Assembly (NCBI RefSeq): GCF_902705545.1
Contig: NZ_CACSHH010000009.1
Span: 1 to 49,073 of the forward strand
Length of the DNA stretch: 49,073 nt
Origin: Chlamydia sp. 17-3921
GTDB lineage: Bacteria > Chlamydiota > Chlamydiia > Chlamydiales > Chlamydiaceae
Reading direction: 5' to 3'
Shown: positions 32,880 to 41,153 of the stretch, piece after piece
Layout: each line of letters opens with the position of its first letter
Numbering within the stretch: position 1 is the first letter of the stretch
Notes under the pieces: model-generated
Told to the model about the DNA's origin: nothing
The model's database searches: none
Seen by the model: only the letters and a program-made list of their open reading frames with translations
Program-made: the position numbers and the translations under genes

Positions 32880-34232
32880 ATGAATTTTTCATTATTTTTA
32901 TTTTGTTTATTAGGAATTCAAGCATTTTGTCTTTATATTGGGCGTAAGGGGTGCTCTGGGATACGTGATCGAGAAAGTTATTTCCTTGCAGGAAGAAGTT
33001 TAAAGACTTTCCCTTTAATGATGACTTTCATAGCAACTCAAATTGGAGGTGGAGTATTGCTCGGGGCAGCAGAAGAAGCTTTTTGTTATGGCTATGGAGT
33101 TGTCCTTTATCCTCTTGGTGTTGCTTTAGGACTGATTTTTTTAGGCATAGGGCCAGGAAGAAAACTAGCCTCAGGATCTTTAGTGACTGTCATAGCAATT
33201 TTCCAAGAAGTTTATGGTTCCAAAACTCTTCGAAAAATTGCCTTTATTTTATCTGCATTGTCTTTATTTTTTATTCTTGTTGCTCAAGTAGTCGCCTTAG
33301 ATAAGCTGTTCGGCGCTTTCCCATATGGAAAAGTTTTTGCAACACTATTTTGGATCATTTTAGGATGCTACACCTCTACAGGAGGATTCCGAGGTGTTGT
33401 AAGAACTGATGTAATTCAAGCATTATTTCTTCTTGCTGCTGTAATTGCTTGTGGTTATGCTGTTTGGTCTTGTGCTCCTCAAGTTATAGAAGTTGTCCAG
33501 AAATTTCAGCCTTTATCTTTTGCTAAGCTTTCAAGTTGGGTTTTTATGCCCATGCTTTTTATGCTTATAGAGCAAGATATGGTCCAGAGATGTGTCGCCG
33601 CCTCTTCTCCTAAAAATTTGCAAATTGCTGCGATCTCTGCAGGTTGTGTTATTCTGGCATTTAATTTTATTCCTTTATTTTTAGGAACTTTAGGAGCTAA
33701 AGCTGGAATTTTGGGATCGTGTCCTTTAATTGATACAGTAACGTATTTTTGTGGTCCCTCCTTTGCAGCAATTATGGCTGCCGCTGTTGGAGTGGCAATT
33801 CTCTCTACAGCTGATTCTTTAATCAGTGCTTTGGCGCAGCTTATTAGTGAAGAAATCCCAATGATGCGTGTTGCCCACTATCGCTATCTTGTTTTAGGAC
33901 TAGCAGCGGCAGCCCCTCTTGTTGCTATAGGCTTTACCAATATTGTGGATGTCCTGATTTTAAGTTACAGCCTTTCTGTTTGCTGTCTTTCTGTCCCGAT
34001 TGGTTTTTCTTTGCTTTTTCATTACCAACCTAGCTCTGCTTCTGGATGGGCAGCAGTTCTTTCCGGAGGAATAAGCTATGCGCTTACCTGCTATTTTTCT
34101 ATAAGGAATTTTGGAGATCTTTTTTCTTGGCTATGTTCTTTATTCGCATTTCTTTGTGTGGAGAGCCTTTGTATTTTTTGGATTAGGTATCAGCAAAAGC
34201 AAGAAAGAGACTTCATCTCACATAAAGAGTGA
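32880..34232 (+). CDS. sodium:solute symporter (SSS) family transporter
   Basis: This 450-residue membrane protein has about 12-13 hydrophobic helices. SSS marks include GRKGCSGIRDRESYFLAGRSL at the N-terminus (the YFLAGR text), MMTFIATQIGGGVLLG, TGGFRGVVRTDVIQALFLLAA, and AAVGVAILSTADSLISALAQLI, the family's STADSLI block. SSS carriers use Na+ to import amino acids, vitamins or sugars. The C. pneumoniae relative was annotated as proline permease, from recall, so an amino acid is likely, but the substrate is unproven. The 272-base upstream gap is AT-rich and repeats ATCTTTGTG near 32700 and 32737. Confidence 0.9.
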   Translation: MNFSLFLFCLLGIQAFCLYIGRKGCSGIRDRESYFLAGRSLKTFPLMMTFIATQIGGGVLLGAAEEAFCYGYGVVLYPLGVALGLIFLGIGPGRKLASGSLVTVIAIFQEVYGSKTLRKIAFILSALSLFFILVAQVVALDKLFGAFPYGKVFATLFWIILGCYTSTGGFRGVVRTDVIQALFLLAAVIACGYAVWSCAPQVIEVVQKFQPLSFAKLSSWVFMPMLFMLIEQDMVQRCVAASSPKNLQIAAISAGCVILAFNFIPLFLGTLGAKAGILGSCPLIDTVTYFCGPSFAAIMAAAVGVAILSTADSLISALAQLISEEIPMMRVAHYRYLVLGLAAAAPLVAIGFTNIVDVLILSYSLSVCCLSVPIGFSLLFHYQPSSASGWAAVLSGGISYALTCYFSIRNFGDLFSWLCSLFAFLCVESLCIFWIRYQQKQERDFISHKE

Positions 34233-34239
34233 GATGAAG
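34211..34239. terminator. bidirectional hairpin terminator between the symporter gene and the 64-residue gene
   Basis: CTTCATCTCA (34211-34220), a 9-base loop and TGAGATGAAG (34230-34239) form a perfect 10-base stem overlapping the symporter stop codon (34230-34232). The minus strand continues TCTCTTTCTTGCTTTTG, a pyrimidine-rich run. The plus strand lacks a T-run, so it may work best for the minus-strand gene. Confidence 0.65.
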
Positions 34240-34252
34240 TGAATAGATGCCG

Positions 34253-34447
34253 TTATTCGAGAATCGGAACTGGGAACTGCTTAAGCTGTGATAGAAGATC
34301 GATAAGAGAAGAGAGCAGTGCCTGATGGAACGTTTCATCAGAGTGATTAAGAATGCCTTTTAAAATCTTTCTACTATAGTGAATAAGCCAATATAAAGCA
34401 TAAAGTAGGCATTGTAAGATATAATATTTACACGCTTGTTTTACCAT
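34253..34447 (-). CDS. 64-residue small protein, conserved-looking
   Basis: This 64-residue protein begins MVKQACKYYILQCLLYALYW and continues with two amphipathic helices, the second with ALLSSLIDLLSQLKQF. GGAGG lies 3 bases before the ATG, a strong but closely spaced ribosome site. The layout parallels the 89-residue protein at 32338-32607. It follows aroG by 81 bases on the same strand, with a hairpin just before the ribosome site, and a terminator follows. It may correspond to a CT382.1-like gene. Function unknown. Confidence 0.6.
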   Translation of the reverse strand: MVKQACKYYILQCLLYALYWLIHYSRKILKGILNHSDETFHQALLSSLIDLLSQLKQFPVPILE

Positions 34448-34456
34448 AAACCTCCA

Positions 34457-34480
34457 GGAAAAGACTGTTTTTGTCTTTCC
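34457..34480 (-). repeat. hairpin in the leader of the 64-residue gene
   Basis: On the plus strand GGAAAAGAC (34457-34465) pairs with GTCTTTCC (34473-34480) with one bulged base. Transcribed from the minus strand it lies two bases before the GGAGG at 34455-34451. It could be a weak terminator for aroG or a translation control element. Confidence 0.35.
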
Positions 34481-34528
34481 AATTGATTTTCAAATAGTTA
34501 AAAAGAGATTTTATCGGCAATAGAATTT

Positions 34529-35395
34529 TTAATTTCTAAGAGAGATTTTAGAATGCTCTCGAATCGAAGGTGTTTGTAGAAATCTTAAATTTGGTAATTG
34601 CCACGAGAGCTGTTCTAATTTTTCTGGAGTTACGTGTTGATTCCCATCACAAAGAGCCGATTCAGGATTATGGTGTACTTCAATCATAAGGCCGTCCGCT
34701 CCTGCAGCAAGAGCTGCAGCAGCAAGAGGGAGAACTAATGAGCTTTTCCCCGCTGCATGAGAAGGATCCACAATTACCGGTAATGAAGAGATCTCCTTAA
34801 GCAGAACTAAAGTATTAAGATCTAGGGTATAGCGAGTCGAACTTTCAAATGTGCGGATTCCTCGTTCGCAGAGGATCACTCCTGGACAAGAAGATGAAAG
34901 CAAAAGATACTCGGCAGCAGAAAGCCATTCCTCGAGAGTTGCAGAAGGATGGCGCTTAAGAATTACCGGACGATGGGCTAGGCTAACTTCTTGTAGAAGA
35001 GGGAAGTTTTGCATATTTCTTGCACCAATTCTCAATATGTCGACATTTTCTGCAGTAATCTCCACATCGCGGATATCAAGAACCTCTGTTTCTGTTAGAA
35101 GACCATGGATACGCTGAGCCTCTTTATGCCAAAGTACACATTCTTTTTGCCATCCTTGAAATGTGTAAGGACTTGTTCTTGGTTTCTTAATAGATCCTCG
35201 TAGCACTGTTGCTCCAGCTTGCTTTACTGCCAATCCTGAAGAGACTGCGTGTTCGTAACTTTCCAAAGTACAAGGACCAGCAATAAGAATCGGAGAACCG
35301 TCTCCTAGAGAAACTTCGGGAGAAAGAGCTACATGGCGTACGTCTTCAGGATGCTGTTTTAGAGAATGCGGTAGGGGATAAGTGAAATTTAGAAT
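34529..35395 (-). CDS. aroG: DAHP synthase (3-deoxy-7-phosphoheptulonate synthase), with apparent ATT start
   Basis: This enzyme joins PEP and erythrose 4-phosphate in the first step of the shikimate pathway. It is of the type I-beta/KDO8P-like kind: IAGPCTLES (metal-binding Cys about residue 42), RGSIKKPRTSPYTFQGW, PVIVDPSHAAGK and GLMIEVHHNPESALCDGNQ. With the start at 35395 the product has 288 residues. The in-frame TGA at 35410-35408 closes the frame upstream. Between it and the TTG at 35266, which lies after the essential Cys, there is no ATG, GTG or TTG. ATT at 35395-35393 has GAGGAG exactly 8 bases before it, so it is the likely start. A sequencing error or a true mutation of ATG are the alternatives. 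Confidence 0.9.
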   Translation of the reverse strand: MLNFTYPLPHSLKQHPEDVRHVALSPEVSLGDGSPILIAGPCTLESYEHAVSSGLAVKQAGATVLRGSIKKPRTSPYTFQGWQKECVLWHKEAQRIHGLLTETEVLDIRDVEITAENVDILRIGARNMQNFPLLQEVSLAHRPVILKRHPSATLEEWLSAAEYLLLSSSCPGVILCERGIRTFESSTRYTLDLNTLVLLKEISSLPVIVDPSHAAGKSSLVLPLAAAALAAGADGLMIEVHHNPESALCDGNQHVTPEKLEQLSWQLPNLRFLQTPSIREHSKISLRN

Positions 35396-35403
35396 AGGTA
35401 AAA

Positions 35404-35409
35404 CTCCTC
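35404..35409 (-). promoter_or_regulatory. ribosome binding site that decides the aroG start
   Basis: GAGGAG on the minus strand (35409-35404) is followed by 8 bases and ATT (35395-35393). It is the best Shine-Dalgarno sequence near aroG and lies in the 46 bases between the OTU gene stop and aroG. Confidence 0.75.
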
Positions 35410-35441
35410 AAAAAATTCTTGTTCTACGATACTTTATTGTT

Positions 35442-38441
35442 TTACATACGAGGTTTTCTAGGCTTGCGAAGTAGACAGCCGTAGTGATTCGGAAAACGAA
35501 TTAGGATAATTTTTGCTTCGGCTTCACTCGCAAACCCTGCAGAAAGGAAGCCATGGTTTGCTGTCCCTTGAACTGCTGTTGGATCATACAGTGTTTGACA
35601 TAATGCCGGCTTATGTAAAGCACTTGTTAACCCAGCAACGTGAGCACTTTCTGCTTGTTGTTTGATAGCATCTAGAAGATCTTGGAGTTGTGCCGCACTA
35701 AAAGAACGAAGATAAGCAAGAAAGCTCTCTCTAAAAGCTGCTGTTGCCTCATGATCAAGTCCTTCAGGTTTACGAACTAAAGCTGATATCATTGTTTCTT
35801 TGAATTGTATGAATTTTGTTAAATGTGGAAGCATTTCTTTGAGTGATGGTAATAGCAGTGGAGCAAAATGTTGTAACTCTAGTTTGAAAGCTTTAGAAGC
35901 GTTGTCATAGTAAGTTTGAAGCTGTTGTTCTAAAGAAGAATTTCCAGAACGAACCTCAGGATAATTTAGTAGGAAGCTAAAGAGAAGTTGTCCAAGGGGA
36001 AGTTTTTTTACGAAAGAATCTTGATCTGGAGGAGTGAGTTGAGGGTGCTTTGTTCCTTGATAGCCAAGAATATTTAAATGAGAAATAAAACTTTGCCATA
36101 ATTGAGGGTAAGCAAGAGCAAGTTCTTCTTGGAGCCTTTTTGCTTCCATAGTTAGAGGTGAGTTATCAGAGAAAACTTTATGAGAAAAAAGAAAAAGTTT
36201 CTCTTGAAGATCTGGATGAAGAATTGCAACATCCGGACGAGTTGCAAAGTAACCACAAAGATGAGCAGTTTTTTTCATTACTTCACTTTCGTTCTCATCG
36301 GGTAGAGGCGGAGAGAGAGTCGCTGTCCCTAAAATTGCTGTAGCTAGACTTTGTAATACTGAAAGATTTTCTGATTTTTTTAACCCATATTGTAGATACG
36401 GCATAAGAAGAGACTTTATATTTTGAGCAGCCTTTTTTGTTAGAGGATTAGAGAGAAAGTGAGGGTGTTGTAAAATAAAGAAAAAGAGTTGCATTCCACG
36501 AGTGTAAAGAGTGTCTTTCATTGCTGGAAGTGTTGTGTCGGATGATATTTTAAGACTAGAGAAATTGCAAAACTCTGCAAATTGCTGTTGCCATTCATCA
36601 CTTACAAATAAAAGTGCAGTAAGCTCTTCAACATTTTGTTTTAAGAATTCCAAGCGATGTTGAAGAGTGCCGCCAGCTTCAAAAGCTGTTTTGAGACCTT
36701 TTTTAAGTAGTAATGCAATACGTTTAAAAAGTTTTTCTAAGTTTGGGATGAGATGAGCACATTCTAAACTATCATGCATAGAAAGAAAAGAAATCACAAG
36801 TTCTGCTGTGAGTTTTTGCTCCCAACAGCGATTTAAAGTGTTCTCTAATAGTGAAGTGTGTTGTCTATTAAGATTTAAAACTTCTGCTAAAGTTGCTTGA
36901 AAGCCTACGGTTTTTCTAATCTCTTCTTCTGCAATGGAAAGAAAATTTTGTATAAAAACATTAGTTTTAAGTGTTGGGCTTGTGTTTATGCACGCTAAAA
37001 ACAATAAAATTTGAGAATAAGGAAATTCTTTTGAGTGACGCTTTTGAATACATTCTAAAAAGCGTGTGAAATGGCTGTATTCTTCTACAGAGAGCTTGTC
37101 TAGTACATTTTTTTTAAACTGTGTTCCAAGCAATTTCGAATTCGAAGTATTCAAAGCCAGATCAAGATTGTTGAGTAGCTCATGTAAAATTTGTTTTAAA
37201 AGATTTTGATTATCTTGTTCTTGAGGCGAAAGCTTGGACGTCTCTTCTTGAGTTAAAAAAATCCAGGGCAAATATTCTAAAAGTAACGTTAGTTGATCGG
37301 AAGCCGATGTCAATGGCATAGATGGTTGAAAAATAACATTCTGTAGGAAAGGTGTTGTTGGCCTTTGCCTCCCAAGAAATTGCATTGCTTGAGGAAGTAG
37401 AGCTTCCTCAATATCAGCAACAAAGGCTGCTCTAGCATTTTCTTCTCCTAAAATGTTTATTTGTTGTCTTACGGCATGAGTGGCTATTTTTTGTAAATAT
37501 GAAACTAGAATCTGGGTACACTCTTGAGAAAGAAGAATGCTATCAAAGAGTTGTTGTAATGTTGGACAAGTTGTGCAGGAGTGTAAAAGATCTGCCACTT
37601 TATGAGAAAGTTGATTCGCTTCTTCTGATGATGATGCAAAAGGATGTTGTAAAATAAGATTGGCTTCTTCAGAAAATGCTCGAGGGCGAGTTGTTTGAGA
37701 CTCATACAAAGAACAAAGCCAGCCTACAGCATAGGCATGATAGAAACATGTTCCATCTCCTGGGACATCAACAATATAGTAATTCTCATTTAGATAACGA
37801 ATTTGATCGATATAGGGGTGTAGATATGCTGGGATAGAAGGATCTCTTGGAGGGAGTAGTGTGATGAGATGTCTAAAAGGAATTAAAGGGTCTTCACAAA
37901 TTGGCATCGGATAGGAAGCAACAAAGTTAGGATTGATATCACGTTGTCCTGGAAGGGTAAATAAAGCCGCTTCAGGAGCAAAACCTCGAGAATATTGCCA
38001 TACCATGGCTTCTATAGATCCAGGAATAATATGGGACGGCATGTTTGGGACGTTAGGAAGGGTATAAATAATAGGCCGAAAAGGAGGTTTTTGCTTTGGC
38101 TGAGGTTTTTTCGGCGGTTCCTCCTTTGGAGGCTGGTCTTTAGGGGGAGTTTCCTTAGGATCTTCAGGAATAGGAGGTTTTTGAGCAATTGTTAAGGTTT
38201 CAATTGTTGGGGCCTTAGGTATGGGAGCTGGAGGGAGGCCTTTTTCCCGAATGATGTGATTCCTGTAATAATGGATAAGAAGTAAAATACCTAGTGTAAT
38301 GATGTGTAAGAGAATATACCCAATGACACGCAACACTCTAACAATTAGAGAATCTTTAGGATTTGTAGTGAGGTGGTACTTATTATTACTCCCAGGTGGT
38401 GGGCAGGGGGCGGGAGCTGCAGGTCCTGTCATAAGTTTCAC
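35442..38441 (-). CDS. OTU-domain deubiquitinase-like type III effector (ChlaOTU/CPn0483 type)
   Basis: This is a 999-residue protein from a GTG at 38441, or 996 from ATG at 38432. The OTU catalytic motif GDGTCFYHAYA is at about residues 228-238, with Asp229 and Cys232. The matching His motif NHYGCL, with His986, is at the far C-terminus, so over 700 residues separate the two. A hydrophobic segment (about 33-57) and a Pro/Lys-rich stretch (70-122) precede the catalytic part. The long middle is helical and not recognised. Homologues in C. caviae and C. pneumoniae are known as early secreted proteins acting on ubiquitin, from recall; C. trachomatis lacks this gene. It is divergent from artJ and followed by aroG. 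Confidence 0.88.
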   Translation of the reverse strand: MKLMTGPAAPAPCPPPGSNNKYHLTTNPKDSLIVRVLRVIGYILLHIITLGILLLIHYYRNHIIREKGLPPAPIPKAPTIETLTIAQKPPIPEDPKETPPKDQPPKEEPPKKPQPKQKPPFRPIIYTLPNVPNMPSHIIPGSIEAMVWQYSRGFAPEAALFTLPGQRDINPNFVASYPMPICEDPLIPFRHLITLLPPRDPSIPAYLHPYIDQIRYLNENYYIVDVPGDGTCFYHAYAVGWLCSLYESQTTRPRAFSEEANLILQHPFASSSEEANQLSHKVADLLHSCTTCPTLQQLFDSILLSQECTQILVSYLQKIATHAVRQQINILGEENARAAFVADIEEALLPQAMQFLGRQRPTTPFLQNVIFQPSMPLTSASDQLTLLLEYLPWIFLTQEETSKLSPQEQDNQNLLKQILHELLNNLDLALNTSNSKLLGTQFKKNVLDKLSVEEYSHFTRFLECIQKRHSKEFPYSQILLFLACINTSPTLKTNVFIQNFLSIAEEEIRKTVGFQATLAEVLNLNRQHTSLLENTLNRCWEQKLTAELVISFLSMHDSLECAHLIPNLEKLFKRIALLLKKGLKTAFEAGGTLQHRLEFLKQNVEELTALLFVSDEWQQQFAEFCNFSSLKISSDTTLPAMKDTLYTRGMQLFFFILQHPHFLSNPLTKKAAQNIKSLLMPYLQYGLKKSENLSVLQSLATAILGTATLSPPLPDENESEVMKKTAHLCGYFATRPDVAILHPDLQEKLFLFSHKVFSDNSPLTMEAKRLQEELALAYPQLWQSFISHLNILGYQGTKHPQLTPPDQDSFVKKLPLGQLLFSFLLNYPEVRSGNSSLEQQLQTYYDNASKAFKLELQHFAPLLLPSLKEMLPHLTKFIQFKETMISALVRKPEGLDHEATAAFRESFLAYLRSFSAAQLQDLLDAIKQQAESAHVAGLTSALHKPALCQTLYDPTAVQGTANHGFLSAGFASEAEAKIILIRFPNHYGCLLRKPRKPRM

Positions 38442-38567
38442 AAAGCAGAGTTTGTTCTCAAGTTTTTCTTAGACGTCAAAAGCTACTGTCTAATTTTTTT
38501 GAGTTGGATAGTTTCTCTATTTTAGATACACTGCCCTCCAATGTCAACTTTAGAGTACGCTGTTTAG

Positions 38568-39338
<771 letters not shown>

Positions 39339-39381
39339 AAAATTATCCAGCCTGTACTTCTAATTTTAGAAACAGTTGAAC

Positions 39382-39421
39382 AGATTTTTCTGTAGGCAAA
39401 ATTCTACAGAAAATCTTTTTT
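39382..39421 (+). terminator. rho-independent terminator after artJ
   Basis: AGATTTTTCTGTAG (39382-39395), an 8-base loop and CTACAGAAAATCT (39404-39416) form a long stem with one bulged T, followed by TTTTTT. It lies 44 bases after the artJ stop codon. Its mirror also has an A-run, so it could work in both directions, but no gene faces it from the right. Confidence 0.88.
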
Positions 39422-39554
39422 AAAATTTACGAACTTTAGTTTGTTGTTTTTGATATTTCTACCCAATGTATTTCTTTTCAAATTTTCTGAATGTATTTGT
39501 GTTAAATCAATTTTTTGGTTGATAGAATTCAACTTTTGAAGAAAAGGATCGTGT

Positions 39555-39583
39555 TTGATCTTCTTTAGAATTTGTGATATCCT
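39555..39583 (+). promoter_or_regulatory. putative sigma-66 promoter for the 39612-40286 gene
   Basis: TTGATC (39555-39560), 17 bases and TATCCT (39578-39583). Start near 39590 leaves a leader of about 22 bases with GGAG about 10 bases before the ATG. The rest of the 273-base gap holds the artJ terminator and AT-rich sequence with no other feature seen. Confidence 0.5.
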
Positions 39584-39611
39584 GTTGTGAATTTTATGGA
39601 GACTGCTTGCT

Positions 39612-40286
39612 ATGCTCGGTTCTTTTCCATGTTATCCTGGAATAGGAAATCGTGCCGAATATAAAGGGAGGCATTTCTACTGTTCTTTGTGTTCAGAGGT
39701 CGTAAGTCCCTGTTTTGTGGATGTTGTGGTTGTAGATAGTCAAGGGACCTCTACAGAGATCCTTAAGGTTCTTCGCTGTAAGAGACATCGTATCCAAGGT
39801 TTAGGCCCCTATGGTCCTATTACCTCTTTGTGGGCCCTAGAGTCTAAAGATCAGAACGCTACAGTTGTATGCCAAAATATGCTAGAAGTCTGTTCTCGAG
39901 TTCGAAATTTTGATATTTGCTCTTTATTAAGTTTTGTTGCAGGTGGAATTTGCTTTCTTGGAAGTCTTGCTTTAGGATTGATAGTAAGCCCTTTAGGTTG
40001 GTTAGATCAGTGGGCGATCCCCGTTGTTGTTGCAGGAGTGGGATTGGCCTTATGTTTTTTGGGAGCTATCCTTGCGTATCTTGCTAAAATTCGTATTCGT
40101 ATTTGGAAAAACCTGTCCTCTGAGTATGTCCAACACTGCTCGTTAAGACAAGTACAGCAAGATACAGAGAAATACGCTGTTCTTACCCCGTTCCCTCCAA
40201 CGTGTTCCTTGGCAATTTCTCCGTTTAATGTATCTTCAAAGCATGTAGACCCTTCCCAAGAAGAGGAACCCACTTCTTTTTCTTAA
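39612..40286 (+). CDS. Cys-rich Inc-like membrane protein
   Basis: This is a 224-residue protein. The N-terminal 100 residues contain Cys at 7, 24, 27, 34, 56, 87 and 94, including FYCSLC (CxxC), with C56-K-R-H59 behind, a possible metal site. Two hydrophobic segments at about residues 101-125 and 134-158 form a hairpin with a short loop, the signature of inclusion membrane proteins. The tail is hydrophilic and Ser/Pro/Glu-rich. Secretion and inclusion membrane location are inferred from the hairpin. It seems to be transcribed from its own promoter; the MBL hydrolase gene follows 51 bases later. I do not recognise a named family. Confidence 0.65.
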   Translation: MLGSFPCYPGIGNRAEYKGRHFYCSLCSEVVSPCFVDVVVVDSQGTSTEILKVLRCKRHRIQGLGPYGPITSLWALESKDQNATVVCQNMLEVCSRVRNFDICSLLSFVAGGICFLGSLALGLIVSPLGWLDQWAIPVVVAGVGLALCFLGAILAYLAKIRIRIWKNLSSEYVQHCSLRQVQQDTEKYAVLTPFPPTCSLAISPFNVSSKHVDPSQEEEPTSFS

Positions 40287-40337
40287 TGCCCTTGTAAGAT
40301 ACAATTTCGGGAATAGAAGATCGCTTTATAGGTGCGT

Positions 40338-41153
40338 ATGGAAACTTTTGAAGAAGAAAATTCCTCTTCTGGAAAGCTCATGTTTTTGGGAACAGGAAAT
40401 CCTGAAGGTATTCCTGTACCATTTTGTTCTTGTTCCGTGTGTCAGGAAAGGAAAGTGCATCGTTTACGTCCTTCTGTACTCATAACATTTCAAGGAAAAA
40501 ATTTTCTGATAGACGCAGGTCCTGATTTCCGAGAACAGATGCTACGCTACGATATCAAGGAGCTCTCTGGAGTTTTTTTTACGCACGCACATTATGATCA
40601 TATTGGAGGGATTGATGATTTGCGTGCATGGTACATTGTTAAGCAACGCCCCCTTTCCGTTATACTTTCAGGAAGCACATTTCGTTATTTAGAGTCTTCT
40701 AAGAGTTACTTACTTTCTCCTCATGGTAAAGACTCATCTCTTCCCGCAGTGCTTGATTTCCAGATAGTGAATGAACCCTATGGTGAAGGTGTTTTTGAAG
40801 GGCTTTCTTATGCATACGTTACTTATTATCAGCGTTCTTGTGAAGTTTTAGGATTTCGCTTTGGAAATCTTGCTTATCTTACAGATTTATTAACATATGA
40901 CAGAAAAATTTTTAGTTATTTAGATCATGTAGATACGTTGATCCTTTCTGCATCAACTTTAAAAATTCCTAAAGCCTTTGGTGGAAGATCTTCTTCCCAT
41001 CTTACTATAGCAGAAGCAAAAACTTTTGCAGAGCATATTGGAGTTAAAAAACTTATCATTACCCATATTGGTCATTGTTTGGAAAATGAACTGGGTCAGT
41101 ATTCTGAATGTCTTTTTGCTTATGATGGTATGGAGGTCTCTTGGACAAGATAA
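40338..41153 (+). CDS. metallo-beta-lactamase-fold hydrolase (PhnP-like)
   Basis: This 271-residue protein is of the MBL fold, PhnP/phosphodiesterase branch. MFLGTGNPEGIPVPFCSCSVCQERK at the N-terminus is the typical PhnP-like start with a CxC..C cluster. FFTHAHYDHIGGIDDLR holds the HxHxDH metal motif, LAYLTDLLTYD provides the bridging Asp, and LIITHIGHCLE holds a further His. Such enzymes hydrolyse cyclic ribose phosphates or related diesters; the substrate here is unknown. A GTG at 40332 would add two residues; ATG at 40338 has AGG 5 bases before it. The end overlaps the hflX start by 13 bases. Confidence 0.88.
   Translation: METFEEENSSSGKLMFLGTGNPEGIPVPFCSCSVCQERKVHRLRPSVLITFQGKNFLIDAGPDFREQMLRYDIKELSGVFFTHAHYDHIGGIDDLRAWYIVKQRPLSVILSGSTFRYLESSKSYLLSPHGKDSSLPAVLDFQIVNEPYGEGVFEGLSYAYVTYYQRSCEVLGFRFGNLAYLTDLLTYDRKIFSYLDHVDTLILSASTLKIPKAFGGRSSSHLTIAEAKTFAEHIGVKKLIITHIGHCLENELGQYSECLFAYDGMEVSWTR

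Noticed and set aside
35266-35268. TTG as start of aroG
   Set aside because: It would remove the catalytic IAGPC motif two codons upstream, which is essential for the family.
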